The notes: generated by a model not told the origin, from the letters alone. Shown: positions 9,688 to 18,055, counted from the stretch's first letter. The stretch: 47,968 nt of DNA from JBQTIP01 sp052388025 (GCA_052388025.1 JBQTIP010000159.1:1-47968), one strand, 5' to 3'. Translations and numbers: made by a program.

Positions 9688-10151
9688 CCGGTGCTCCTCT
9701 TCAGCTCCGCGCCCCAGTCGACGAGGGTGCGTGCCGACGCGATGTCGGCGTAGCGGACGCGCAGCTCTCCGCCGTCGGTGGCGATGACAATCGCCTCCGC
9801 ATCGGCCGAGACCAGCGCGCCCGTCATTTTCCGCGACCCGCCCACCGGCTGTGACGTCTTGACCTTCACCTGCTCGCCCAAGCGACGCTCGAAGTCGCGC
9901 GGCGTGCGAAGCGGTCGGTCGATGCCGGGGGACGAGATCTCCAGCGAGTAAGGACCGCGCGCGAACCCCTCCAGGTCCAGGCGCCGCGACACTCGCTCGG
10001 AGATGAGGGAGATAGTGTCCAGGTCCACTCCCCCCTCCCGGTCGATGATCACCCGTAGGATCCGGCGGCCGCCCTCCTTGCGAAAGGTGACCTCCACCAG
10101 CTCCAATCCGGCCGACTCGACCACCGGCCCGACCAGCGCCTCCACGTCCAT
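9684..10151 (-). CDS. rimP: Ribosome maturation factor RimP
   Basis: RimP is needed for 30S maturation. The ATG at 10151 is preceded by GAGGGA at a good distance and gives a 155-residue protein beginning DVEALVGPVVESAGLELVEV, the normal family start. An upstream GTG at 10187 would add 12 residues, but it lies inside the leader hairpin and is rejected. Later conserved parts are RILRVIIDREGGVDLDTI, LEISSPGIDRPL and a C-terminal Sm-like domain. It is the first gene of the rimP-nusA-ylxR-infB operon, translationally coupled to nusA. Confidence 0.93.
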   Translation of the reverse strand: MDVEALVGPVVESAGLELVEVTFRKEGGRRILRVIIDREGGVDLDTISLISERVSRRLDLEGFARGPYSLEISSPGIDRPLRTPRDFERRLGEQVKVKTSQPVGGSRKMTGALVSADAEAIVIATDGGELRVRYADIASARTLVDWGAELKRSTG

Positions 10152-10170
10152 CTCGTCCCTCGAAAAAGAA

Positions 10171-10188
10171 AGTGGGCGCGAGCCCACT
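10171..10188 (-). terminator. Hairpin plus T-tract in rimP-nusA leader (putative attenuator)
   Basis: The transcribed strand reads AGTGGGC-TCGC-GCCCACT, a perfect 7-bp stem with a four-base loop, followed at once by TTCTTTTT. That is the form of an intrinsic terminator. It lies within the operon's own leader, about 20 bases before the rimP ATG, and not after a gene. Just upstream CCCA-GAAG-TGGG can pair with the 5' arm of the stem as a weak alternative. Conserved leader hairpins before rimP-nusA are known in other bacteria. Attenuation here is inferred. Confidence 0.65.
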
Positions 10189-10217
10189 TCTGGGTGAAAC
10201 CGCTCCTGTTGTCGGAG

Positions 10218-10223
10218 AGTATA
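10218..10223 (-). promoter_or_regulatory. Predicted -10 element of the rimP-nusA-infB operon
   Basis: The hexamer TATACT on the minus strand places the transcription start near 10211, giving a leader of about 60 bases that contains the attenuator-like hairpin. No good -35 sequence is seen 17 bases upstream. The rest of 10224-10380 shows no gene. Confidence 0.4.
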
Positions 10224-10380
10224 CCGGACGCTGCCCTGATGGGCGGCGCCACCCCGCTGTAGAGGCGTCTATCCGGGCTCATTGCCCGCCCTGCCCCTCA
10301 GCTTGCCGGGCCTTCGCGCCGGCGCTTCAGCTCCAGTGTGCGGCGAAGGTCGCCTAGGACCGCGCGATCCCGCGTACAAT

Positions 10381-10404
10381 GATAACCGCAGATATGCGGT
10401 TATC
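10381..10404. other. Perfect 10-bp inverted repeat with 4-base spacer
   Basis: GATAACCGCA and TGCGGTTATC flank GATA. The element begins 10 bases beyond the stop of the small ORF at 10414, so it may stop its transcription, although no T-tract follows (the next bases are ATTGTACG). It is also more AT-rich than its surroundings and could be an operator. Confidence 0.5.
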
Positions 10405-10413
10405 CGCTCTGCC

Positions 10414-10695
10414 TCAGAGCGCGCGGCGCTGGCCGCCGGGTTTGTTCCAGTGGTCGCGGTTGTTCATCCGGCGGGACATCCTCGGATCGTCCCAGCCCTT
10501 GTGCATGCGGACGCCCAGATCGCCGCATACGGCCTCCGCGTGCTCCTCGGACGGGAACTCGTCACGCACCCAGTTGCCCTCGGCGTCGATCAGGACGAGG
10601 TCCCAGGTGCGGAGCCCGACGTGCTGGAGCACGGCCTCGACGTCCCTCCGCAGCTTCACGAAGTCACGGAGCCGGGCGGGGGCCCTGATCGCCAC
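10414..10695 (-). CDS. Small conserved hypothetical protein downstream of proS
   Basis: The 93-residue protein has no domain I can name. It contains a strand-like segment (TWDLVLIDAEGNWV), an acidic helix (SEEHAEAVCGDLGV) and a basic C-terminus with GWDDPRMSRRMNNRDHW. The balanced composition and clean codon pattern make it a real gene. The GTG at 10695 follows the proS stop by 15 bases and is also preceded by a TAnnnT element at leaderless spacing, so it may be co-transcribed with proS and also made from its own promoter. No function is proposed. Confidence 0.7.
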   Translation of the reverse strand: MAIRAPARLRDFVKLRRDVEAVLQHVGLRTWDLVLIDAEGNWVRDEFPSEEHAEAVCGDLGVRMHKGWDDPRMSRRMNNRDHWNKPGGQRRAL

Positions 10696-10701
10696 GGCCT
10701 G

Positions 10702-10707
10702 AGCGTA
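10702..10707 (-). promoter_or_regulatory. Possible -10 element of the 93-residue gene (leaderless)
   Basis: TACGCT ends six bases before the GTG at 10695, so transcription would start on the first base of the start codon. The match is to TAnnnT only. The element lies in the short gap after proS. Confidence 0.25.
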
Positions 10708-10710
10708 GGG

Positions 10711-12420
10711 CTACGGCGCAGCGGCCAGCAACTCGATGGCAGCCTCGGCGGCCCGCTCGAGCGGCGCCTGCGATCGCTCGCCCGTCGCGCGGAGCTTCAG
10801 GTCAACGGTGCCCGCCTCGATACCGCGCTTGCCCACCACGACCTGGATCGGATAGCCGATCAGGTCGGCGTCGGCGAACTTGACGCCCGCCGTCTCGTCG
10901 CGATCGTCGAACGCGACCTCTACTCTTCGCTCGTTCAGCTCGTCGTAGATGCGCTCGGCCGCCTCGACCACCTCCGGCACGTCCTTGTTCGTCGGGATCA
11001 CGACGATCTCAAGAGGTGCGAGCGCCTTCGGCCACACGATCCCGCCGTCGTCGTGATGCTGCTCCACGACGGCGGCCACGATCCGCGAGATACCGATCCC
11101 GTAGCACCCCATGACGAACGGCTGCTCGGTGCCGTCCTCGTCGACGAACCTCGCCTCCAGCGGCCTCGAATAGCGAGTCCCGAGCTGGAAGATGTGCCCC
11201 ACAACGATGGAACGGGCAAGCTTGAGCTCGCCCCCGTCCAGCGGACACCGGTCACCCTCCGCCGCCTGGACAACATCCTCCCACCGGTCGACCCGGAAAT
11301 CCCGCCCGACGTTGGCGCCCGACACGTGATGATCCACCCTGCTCGCGCCGGTCACCCAGTTGGCTCCGGCGCGCACGAGGCGGTCGCCGATGATCACAGC
11401 GTCATCGCGCAGCCCCCGAGGTCCGACGTAGCCCTTCACGAACCCGTGCCGCTCGAAGTCGTCGTCGGCGAAGGGCTGGACCGGCGTGGGGAAGAAGAGG
11501 CGGGCCACCTTCTCTTCGTTCACCTCTCGGTCCCCCGGCAGGAGCACGGCCACAGTCTGCCCGCCCGCGTCGTAGAGCATGCACTTCAGCATCCGCGAGG
11601 CCGGCATGCCGGTCAGCTCGGCGACGGCGGCGATCGTGGCCGCGTTGGGTGTGTGGATCTCGGTCAGGAGCTCGAGCTCGACGTCCGCGGCCGGCTCCGG
11701 CTCCCGGGGCGTGGCGGCCTCCAGGTCGGCCGCGTAGTCACACCGTTCGCAGTACAGGAAGACGTCCTCGCCGGCATCGGTTACAGCCATGTACTCGTGG
11801 TTCTCGCCCCCGCCGATCTGACCGGGGTCCGCCTCGACGATCCGGTACGTCAGCGCGCAGCGGTCGAACACACGCTTGTACGCCTCGTACATGAGCCCGT
11901 AGGACTCTCGCATGCCCTCCTCGTTGCGGTCGAACGAGTACGCGTCCTTCATCAGGAACTCGCGAACGCGAAGGAGCCCGTAGCGCGGCCGGAACTCGTC
12001 CCGGTACTTCCATTCGATCTGATACAGGTTGACGGGGAGGTCGCGATAGGAGGGGAACTCCGCGGCAACGAGCGGGGCCACGACCTCCTCGTGCGTGGGC
12101 CCGAGGCCGAGCTCACGCCCGTGGCGGTCCGTGAGCTTGAACATCGTGTCGCCGTAGGCCTGCCACCGGCCGGTCGCCTTCCAGGGGTCCGCCGGCAGGA
12201 CGATCGGCATCCGCACCTCCTGGGCGCCGGACGCGTTCATCTCCTCGCGCACGATCTCCTCGATCTTCCGCATGGTCCGGACGCCGAGCGGAAGCGTGGT
12301 GTAGACGCCCGACATCAGCTGGCGGATGAACGCTCCGCGAAGCAGCAGCTTGTGCGACGGGGCCTCGGCCTCGGCGGGATCCTCTCGCAGGGTGCGCGCG
12401 AACAGCTCGGAAAGACGCAT
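10711..12420 (-). CDS. proS: Prolyl-tRNA synthetase (bacterial type with insertion domain)
   Basis: ProRS charges tRNA-Pro with proline. The ATG at 12420 gives 569 residues, the usual length for the bacterial form that carries an editing insertion domain. The start RLSELFARTLREDP is characteristic. Class II motifs are seen: GVYTTLPLGVRTMRKIE (motif 1 region), LGPTHEEVV, RVREFLMKDAYSFD (motif 2 region) and GCYGIGISRIVAA (motif 3). The insertion domain lies roughly between residues 220 and 400, with the anticodon-binding domain at the end. There is no Shine-Dalgarno sequence, but a -10 element at leaderless spacing precedes the ATG. Confidence 0.96.
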   Translation of the reverse strand: MRLSELFARTLREDPAEAEAPSHKLLLRGAFIRQLMSGVYTTLPLGVRTMRKIEEIVREEMNASGAQEVRMPIVLPADPWKATGRWQAYGDTMFKLTDRHGRELGLGPTHEEVVAPLVAAEFPSYRDLPVNLYQIEWKYRDEFRPRYGLLRVREFLMKDAYSFDRNEEGMRESYGLMYEAYKRVFDRCALTYRIVEADPGQIGGGENHEYMAVTDAGEDVFLYCERCDYAADLEAATPREPEPAADVELELLTEIHTPNAATIAAVAELTGMPASRMLKCMLYDAGGQTVAVLLPGDREVNEEKVARLFFPTPVQPFADDDFERHGFVKGYVGPRGLRDDAVIIGDRLVRAGANWVTGASRVDHHVSGANVGRDFRVDRWEDVVQAAEGDRCPLDGGELKLARSIVVGHIFQLGTRYSRPLEARFVDEDGTEQPFVMGCYGIGISRIVAAVVEQHHDDGGIVWPKALAPLEIVVIPTNKDVPEVVEAAERIYDELNERRVEVAFDDRDETAGVKFADADLIGYPIQVVVGKRGIEAGTVDLKLRATGERSQAPLERAAEAAIELLAAAP

Positions 12421-12427
12421 GGGTTGC

Positions 12428-12433
12428 AGGATA
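12428..12433 (-). promoter_or_regulatory. Predicted -10 element of proS (leaderless)
   Basis: TATCCT ends seven bases before the proS ATG, placing transcription start at or one base before the A. It lies within the 23-base gap after the secreted propeller gene. No Shine-Dalgarno sequence is present. Confidence 0.4.
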
Positions 12434-12443
12434 CCCAGGCCGC

Positions 12444-14042
12444 TCAGAGGTGGTCCACGACGTCCACGGTCTGCTGCCAGTCGGCCGTGGGCCCGGCGCC
12501 GTCCGACGCCGCGTACTGGTTGACGATCGCGATGAGGCTCGGCATCAGCGGGTCTCGGGAGATGCCGTTGTAGTCGCCCCATCGCTCGGGCCCGACCGAA
12601 GCATCGAACCGCGCCTCGCCGGCGGCGAGAAGCGTCGCGGATTCGGCGGTCTTCCCGGGCGCGATGTCGGCGGCCCACGCGGACAGGAACTCGTCCGTCA
12701 CCGCGCTCGCCCTGCTGTAAGCAACGAAGAGGTTGCCCGACCCGTCCGTCGCCACGACGGGCCAGCCGGCGTCGGTCTCCGGGGTTCCGACGATGCCCTT
12801 CCGGCTGATCGAGGAGGACGAGAGGGGTTTCCCGGGGTTCACCTCATACCAGCGAATCACCGACTCGAGGTATCCGCCGCTGATCGGGTCCGGCTTGAGG
12901 TCCTTGCCGACCGCGTGCGCCGCGTATACGCGATCGAGCTCCGCGTCGTGGAACGCGTTGATAAGGCGCAGGTCGCCGGTGTCCCACCACGTGTTGGCGG
13001 CGTTCGGCCCTTCGACCCGGCCGCCGCCTTGCGTCCCGTACGGCGCCGGGTCCACCCTCCCGCTCGGCATCGAGATCGCCGAGAGCCTCAGCTTCCCACC
13101 GGTCACCTCGAGCCGCCACAGCGTGAGCGAGGAGCCGGAGGTCCCCTCTCGACGGAACGAGAGCAGGTACTGCGAGGTCGCATCCTCGCCCACGGTGACC
13201 GCGGGCTGGATGGTGAACCCCCTAGTCCCGTCCGGGTTCCTCGTTTCGTCGCCGGTGAACAGCTTGAACGACAGGTCCTGGCTACAGTCGTACACCCTGC
13301 TCTTGGTGAACGAGAGGATCTGCGCGTAGCGGAACGGCTGCGAGCCGGCGAAATCGAACTGGTTGGTCGTGAGCGTGATCCGGCTCTCGTCAAACCCCAG
13401 GCCCGGGTAGTCCGCCCACTGCTTCCCGTCGCCGGAGAGCTGATCGGCGCGGATCCTTCGCTCGCACCACGTCCCCGGGTTGTCCGCAGCCGCGTCCGTC
13501 ATCGAGACGACCAGGATCCAGCCCTTCTGCTGCCCACCGTTGTAGGCGAGGAACGCGAGGACGAAGTGGCCCGTGTAGTGGTCGTAGACGACCTTCGGAT
13601 CGAAGACCTGCGTCCCGGCCGGCAAGCTGAAAAGCGAGTCCAGCGCGAGCGGGCCGAGAGCGACCTGGCCGTCGAGGCCGTAGACGGCGACGTGGACGTT
13701 CACGGCTGTGACGAACCAGCTGTCGCCGACGGCGCCGGTGGGGTCGGCGGGCCAGTTCGGCGCGATGCGGGGGATGGCGTCAAAGCCGAACGTCGGCTGC
13801 GGCCTCATCGCCCAGCCGGCCCGTCCGGCGCCGCCCGTGCGACTCGGAGCACCGCCGGGACTCACGTCCGGGCGGTCGCCCGACGCTGGGGCGAAGGAGC
13901 CGGTCGGACGTCTGGAGGCCTCGACGACGACGCCCCGCTCGCGGCTCACACCCTTCGCAACGGAGGGGCCGGCCGGCGCCAGGAGCCCTGCCAGGAGCGC
14001 GAGACCCAGGATGAGGCCGACTCGGCGTGTGAGCGATCGCAT
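12444..14042 (-). CDS. Secreted propeller-like protein of unknown function
   Basis: The ATG at 14042 has a strong GGGGAAGG ribosome site. It gives a 532-residue protein with a classic signal peptide (RSLTRRVGLILGLALLAGLLA, then cleavage near residue 30). The mature part contains repeated strand patterns typical of a beta-propeller: VFDPKVVYDHYTGHFVLAF, ITLTTNQFDF, PVVATDGSGNLFVAYSR, and the late motif RWGDYNGISRDP-L-M-P with NQYA. Similar WGDY-x-G motifs occur in extracellular propeller proteins of actinobacteria. No sialidase Asp-box set or catalytic residues are clear. There is one Cys in TWCERR and one in YDCSQD, possibly a disulfide. Substrate and role are unknown. Confidence 0.72.
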   Translation of the reverse strand: MRSLTRRVGLILGLALLAGLLAPAGPSVAKGVSRERGVVVEASRRPTGSFAPASGDRPDVSPGGAPSRTGGAGRAGWAMRPQPTFGFDAIPRIAPNWPADPTGAVGDSWFVTAVNVHVAVYGLDGQVALGPLALDSLFSLPAGTQVFDPKVVYDHYTGHFVLAFLAYNGGQQKGWILVVSMTDAAADNPGTWCERRIRADQLSGDGKQWADYPGLGFDESRITLTTNQFDFAGSQPFRYAQILSFTKSRVYDCSQDLSFKLFTGDETRNPDGTRGFTIQPAVTVGEDATSQYLLSFRREGTSGSSLTLWRLEVTGGKLRLSAISMPSGRVDPAPYGTQGGGRVEGPNAANTWWDTGDLRLINAFHDAELDRVYAAHAVGKDLKPDPISGGYLESVIRWYEVNPGKPLSSSSISRKGIVGTPETDAGWPVVATDGSGNLFVAYSRASAVTDEFLSAWAADIAPGKTAESATLLAAGEARFDASVGPERWGDYNGISRDPLMPSLIAIVNQYAASDGAGPTADWQQTVDVVDHL

Positions 14043-14111
14043 GCCTTCCCCTGCCACGCGACGCCGGCCCGACGGGCAGGCATCAGGCCCGAAGGATACC
14101 CAACGAGGTCT

Positions 14112-14120
14112 GCTACCTTC
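14112..14120 (+). promoter_or_regulatory. Possible extended -10 of the amidotransferase gene
   Basis: TGCTACCTT has the TGn extension and TAnnnT core. It would start transcription near 14127, leaving about 15 bases that include GGAG ahead of the GTG at 14142. The divergent region 14043-14141 holds nothing else clear. Confidence 0.3.
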
Positions 14121-14141
14121 CGACGTGATGGAGCGGGTCGC

Positions 14142-14714
14142 GTGATCCTCGTCGTCGACCACTACGACTCGTTCGTCTACAACTTGGTTCAGCTCGTCGA
14201 GCGTCTGGGGTTTGAGGCCGTCGTGGTCCGCTCGGATGAAGAACCCCCGTCGAAGATGCTCGCTCGCAGGCCCGACGCCGTGATCCTATCGCCCGGCCCG
14301 GGCCGGCCCGAGGAGGCCGGCTGCATGCTCGACGTGGTTCGAGGGCTCGACCAGGAGACGCCGCTCCTCGGCGTGTGCCTCGGTCACCAGGCGCTCGGCG
14401 CGGCGTTCGGCGGGCGCGTCGAGCGTGGCCCGGTTCCGGTCCACGGGAAGGCCTCCCTCGTCTACCACCGCGGCCGGGGGGTCCTCGCCGGGCTGCCCAA
14501 TCCGTTCGAGGCCGGCCGGTACCACTCGCTCGTAATCCCTAAGGAGGACCTGCCGGACGAGCTGGAGGTAACAGCCGAAACCGAGGATGGCCTCGTGATG
14601 GCCGTGCAGCACCGCACGCTCCCCCGGTTCGGCGTGCAGTTCCATCCGGAGTCGATCCTCACTCCGGAGGGACCGAGGATCGTCGACAACTTCCTGGCGC
14701 TAGCGAAGCCCTAG
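14142..14714 (+). CDS. Class I glutamine amidotransferase, anthranilate/aminodeoxychorismate synthase subunit II
   Basis: The 190-residue protein is the TrpG/PabA type of glutaminase that feeds ammonia to a chorismate-using partner. Family motifs are DHYDSFVYNL at the start, LSPGPGRP, the nucleophile motif GVCLGHQALG (Cys near residue 82) and FHPES with the catalytic His and Glu. GGAG lies eight bases before the GTG start. No trpE or pabB is adjacent, so I cannot tell whether it serves tryptophan or folate synthesis; it could serve both. A very long plus-strand frame upstream is antisense shadow. Its stop TAG shares the palindrome CTAG with the stop of the convergent cyclase gene. Confidence 0.9.
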   Translation: MILVVDHYDSFVYNLVQLVERLGFEAVVVRSDEEPPSKMLARRPDAVILSPGPGRPEEAGCMLDVVRGLDQETPLLGVCLGHQALGAAFGGRVERGPVPVHGKASLVYHRGRGVLAGLPNPFEAGRYHSLVIPKEDLPDELEVTAETEDGLVMAVQHRTLPRFGVQFHPESILTPEGPRIVDNFLALAKP

Positions 14715-17700
14715 GCGTGTTCGGCCGTCAGCGTGTGTAGGCGGGCGCCGAGCGGGCCGTTCTCCAGCCCGAACTTCTTGATGATCTCGGCGGCCCGGTC
14801 GAGCTCGCCGGCGTCGAGCCGGCCCCGCGCTTCCTGATACGGAAGCTCGAGCGACGCATACAACTCGGCGGCCCGGGCGAATCGGGGCGGGCCTTCCTCC
14901 AGGACGGCCTCGGCCTCCGTGACGACCGCCTCCCACGAGAGGTCCTGGATCGCAGGCCTCACCCGATCCAACAGTTCCCCAACCCGCTCGGGCGGCAGGA
15001 GCCTGGCGGCGAGGGCGAGCAACTGGACGACGTGCCAGACGGTGGGGGCGGCGAGTACCATCTCCGTCGCTTCGGCCATGGCCTGCCGGGCCGCCGCGAC
15101 GTTCCCTCGGGCCCACTCGAGCTCCGCCTCTAGGCCAAGCGTCAGCGAGAGGAACTCCGCCCCCCCGAGGCCACGGGCGAGCGGCAGCAGGTCATCGAGC
15201 AGGGATCTGGCCTCTTCGTACCGGCCCCGGCGGGTCCACACGACGACCAGGGTGGATCCTGCGTTCACCGTTCCGGGCGCCGTCTTCATGGCCCGCTGCT
15301 CTGCGAGGGAATCCCGGGCCAGGGCCTCGGCGTCCTCGTACCGGCCCAGATCCGCCAGCGCCGATGCCTCATTGGACGCGATGAACTGCTCGAAAGCGAG
15401 GGCTCCGAGCCGCCGCATGACCTCCCGGCCTCGCCGGCAGACCTCGGCACATTCCCGATTCCGGAAGAAAGTCCCGAGCGTCGAGGACACGTTGGTGTAG
15501 GCGCGGCCGATGGCTTCCGCGTCCCCCGAGCGCTCCGCCAGCTCCAGTGCCTCGCGCAGCCGCTCGAGCCCGGCGGGGTCGCCGGCGTCCACCTGGCAGA
15601 CCCCCAGGTTGTTGAGGAGCTGGGAACGCGCTCCGAGGAGCCCGAGGCCCTGCTCGATCTCCAGCCCGCGCGTGGCGAGCGCCACAGACCGATCCATCTC
15701 GCCACGCAGCATGTACTGGGTGGAGGCCCAGACGCAGGCCCGGACCAGCTCGGGGGATGGTCCCGCCGGCTCCAGCAGGTCGATCGCCCGGGCGAGCGAC
15801 TCCCCGGCGCGGTCCCCCTCGCCGGCGATCCACTGGATCCGCCCCAGCGTCGCCAGGGCCCCACCCGCACGACGGACGTCACCCGCGCCGCGCCATCCCG
15901 CCTCGGCCTCCACGTAGGCGGTCCTGGCGCCCCCGGGATCCCCGGCCATCAGCCGCACCCAGCCCAGCTTCGACAGCAGCTCGAGACGGCCCCGCTCATC
16001 CCCCTCGCCCCAGAGTCGGAGGGCGGTCTCGTAGCGCGCCCTGGCCTCCACGAACCCCATCCGCTCACCGGCCAGGTCGCCCGCGGCGAGCGAGTACCGG
16101 CGAGCTTTCTCTTGAACCTCCGCCCTGGCGTAGTGCTCGGCCAAAAGCTCGAGGAACGCCGGGTCCTCGCCCGCCTCCGCCTCGAGGGCCTCCGCCACCT
16201 TGCGGTGCAGCTCCTTCCGCTGCCGCAGAAGGAGCGTCTCGTAGGTGACCTCCTGGATGAGGCCGTGCTTGAAGCTCCACTCCCCAGGACCGTGTGCCAC
16301 GAGCAGCTGCGCCCTGGCCAGCTCCTCTAAGGATGGACCCAGGTCCTCCTCGCCCATCACCGCCTGGATGAGCTCCGTGGAGAAGCTCCGGCCGATGACG
16401 GCGGCGTGGTGGAGGAGGGCTCGCTCTCTCCCGCCCAGCCGGTCGACGCGAGCAAGGATCGTCCCCTGGACGGTGTCCGGGATCTCCACCTCCACCTTCG
16501 CCAGCACCGCCCGGCCGTCGACCACGGCGAGCGAGCCGAGCTCGAGGAGGGCCTGGAGGAGCTCCTCGACGAAGAACGGGTTTCCCTCCGCCCGCGAGGC
16601 CACGAGCTGCTCGAGATCCGACGGCAGGGCCGCGACGCCGAGGAACCCACGCGCCAGTTCGACGCTCTCGTCCGGGGTGAGCGGCTCGAGGCGGATGCCG
16701 GTGTGGCTCGATCGCAGGGCCGTCCGCTCCACCTGGTCGAAGCCGGGGCGGTAGGTGAGCACGAGCATCAGCGCGACGCCGCCCAGGCGCTCCAGGAGGA
16801 ACCCCAGGAGGTCCAGCGAGGACCGATCGGCCCAATGGACGTCGTCGAGGACGATGAGCGCGGGGCGGTCGCCGGGGGCGGCGAGGAGGAACTGCCACAC
16901 CCCGGCGAACACCTGCCGCTTCTGCTGCTCGTCGGCCATCCGCACGGCCGGCGGGGCGCCGGCCAGGCCGAGGAGCGCGGCGAGGAGCAGCGTGGTCTCC
17001 TCGTCGACGCCCAAGGCCGCCGTCTGCCGCTTGAGCTCCTCGACGTCGTCCGGCAGGCGACCCAGGATCCGCTCGATCAGATCGAGGAACGGGCCGAAGG
17101 CGCGGTCCGAGCCGCACGCGATCCGGAGATCCAGCGCGCCCTCGCGCGGGCCGAGCTCCGCGAGCAGCCGGGATTTCCCGACACCGGGCTCCCCCACCAC
17201 GCTGATCACGTGGGTGTTGCCTTTCTCTGCGCTGGACCACAGCAGCTCCAGCAGCGAGCGCTCGTCCCGGCGCCCGACGAACGGCGCCTGGCGTCGCGCG
17301 GACGCCGCCCGAGGACCCGCTACCCGGTACGCGACGACCGGTTCCCCGCGTCCCTTGACTTCGAGAGCGCCTGCCGGCTCGCCCTCGTAGCCGTCCCGCA
17401 CCCGCCGCCACACGGACTCGGAGACCACGACCTGTCCCGGCTCCGCCGCTTGCTGCAGCCGCGCTGCGACGTTCACCGCATCGCCCATCACTCCGGTCTG
17501 CGAGCCGTCGCCGACCGCGCCGGAGACCACGAGCCCGCTGTTGATGCCGATCCGCAGCTGAAGTGGTGACGGGGTCGCCTCCGAGCGGCGGCGCGCGGCT
17601 TCCAGCATGGCGAGAGCGGCCTGCACCGCTCGGTCCGGGTCGTCCTCGTGAGTCTGCGGCGCACCAAAGATGGCCATGACGGCGTCACCGATGAACTTCT

Positions 17701-18055
17701 CGACGACGCCCTCGCGCCGCTCCACCTCTGCGGTCAGATCGGCGAATGTCTCGCCCATCAGCGTGCGAAGCTCCTCTGGGTCCAGATGCTCGGCGAGCGT
17801 CGAGAAGCCGACGAGGTCCGCGAACAGCACGGTCACCGTACGGCGCTCGCTCGGCATCTCCCTCGCGATAGGGGCCGCGACCGAAGGGTCGGCGTCAATC
17901 GCGTGACCGCAGACGCCGCAGAACTGGAACCCGGCCGGAACCTCGGCCCCGCAGCTCGGGCAGGACAGGCCCAGCGTCGTCCCGCACGAGCCACAGAACC
18001 GGAAGCCCTCGGGGTTCTCGAAGCCGCACGAGGGGCATCGCATCATGCCCGGCAT
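14711..18055 (-). CDS. Zinc-ribbon / class III nucleotide cyclase / AAA ATPase / TPR regulator
   Basis: The protein is about 1,114 residues. Two CxxC zinc ribbons come first (CPSCGFEN..CGSCG and CPSCGAEV..CGVCG, residues about 5-50). A class III adenylate/guanylate cyclase domain follows (about 70-260), with metal-binding Asp in FADLVGFS and GDAVMAIFG and the NVAARL active-site region, so it looks catalytically complete. An AAA/STAND ATPase domain follows, with Walker A GEPGVGKSR and Walker B ALIVLDDVHWAD. The C-terminal half is TPR-like helices. Proteins of this architecture are common in actinobacteria and chloroflexi, but their signals are mostly unknown. The start is uncertain: TTG 18058, ATG 18055, 18046 and 18043 are all in frame and none has a good ribosome site. 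Confidence 0.9.
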   Translation of the reverse strand: MPGMMRCPSCGFENPEGFRFCGSCGTTLGLSCPSCGAEVPAGFQFCGVCGHAIDADPSVAAPIAREMPSERRTVTVLFADLVGFSTLAEHLDPEELRTLMGETFADLTAEVERREGVVEKFIGDAVMAIFGAPQTHEDDPDRAVQAALAMLEAARRRSEATPSPLQLRIGINSGLVVSGAVGDGSQTGVMGDAVNVAARLQQAAEPGQVVVSESVWRRVRDGYEGEPAGALEVKGRGEPVVAYRVAGPRAASARRQAPFVGRRDERSLLELLWSSAEKGNTHVISVVGEPGVGKSRLLAELGPREGALDLRIACGSDRAFGPFLDLIERILGRLPDDVEELKRQTAALGVDEETTLLLAALLGLAGAPPAVRMADEQQKRQVFAGVWQFLLAAPGDRPALIVLDDVHWADRSSLDLLGFLLERLGGVALMLVLTYRPGFDQVERTALRSSHTGIRLEPLTPDESVELARGFLGVAALPSDLEQLVASRAEGNPFFVEELLQALLELGSLAVVDGRAVLAKVEVEIPDTVQGTILARVDRLGGRERALLHHAAVIGRSFSTELIQAVMGEEDLGPSLEELARAQLLVAHGPGEWSFKHGLIQEVTYETLLLRQRKELHRKVAEALEAEAGEDPAFLELLAEHYARAEVQEKARRYSLAAGDLAGERMGFVEARARYETALRLWGEGDERGRLELLSKLGWVRLMAGDPGGARTAYVEAEAGWRGAGDVRRAGGALATLGRIQWIAGEGDRAGESLARAIDLLEPAGPSPELVRACVWASTQYMLRGEMDRSVALATRGLEIEQGLGLLGARSQLLNNLGVCQVDAGDPAGLERLREALELAERSGDAEAIGRAYTNVSSTLGTFFRNRECAEVCRRGREVMRRLGALAFEQFIASNEASALADLGRYEDAEALARDSLAEQRAMKTAPGTVNAGSTLVVVWTRRGRYEEARSLLDDLLPLARGLGGAEFLSLTLGLEAELEWARGNVAAARQAMAEATEMVLAAPTVWHVVQLLALAARLLPPERVGELLDRVRPAIQDLSWEAVVTEAEAVLEEGPPRFARAAELYASLELPYQEARGRLDAGELDRAAEIIKKFGLENGPLGARLHTLTAEHA

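Noticed and set aside
10189..10413. A tRNA or small RNA gene in the gap between rimP and the small ORF
   Set aside because: I found no cloverleaf or T-loop sequence; only a -10 element and one dyad are supportable.
10282..12573. A 763-codon open frame on the plus strand opposite proS
   Set aside because: It is a GC-driven antisense shadow; proS has all class II synthetase motifs, while the plus frame reads as biased Arg/His/Val/Leu-rich sequence with no domain.
12450..14141. Plus-strand extension upstream of the amidotransferase
   Set aside because: The protein homology begins at the GTG at 14142 with a ribosome site; upstream sequence is antisense to the propeller gene.
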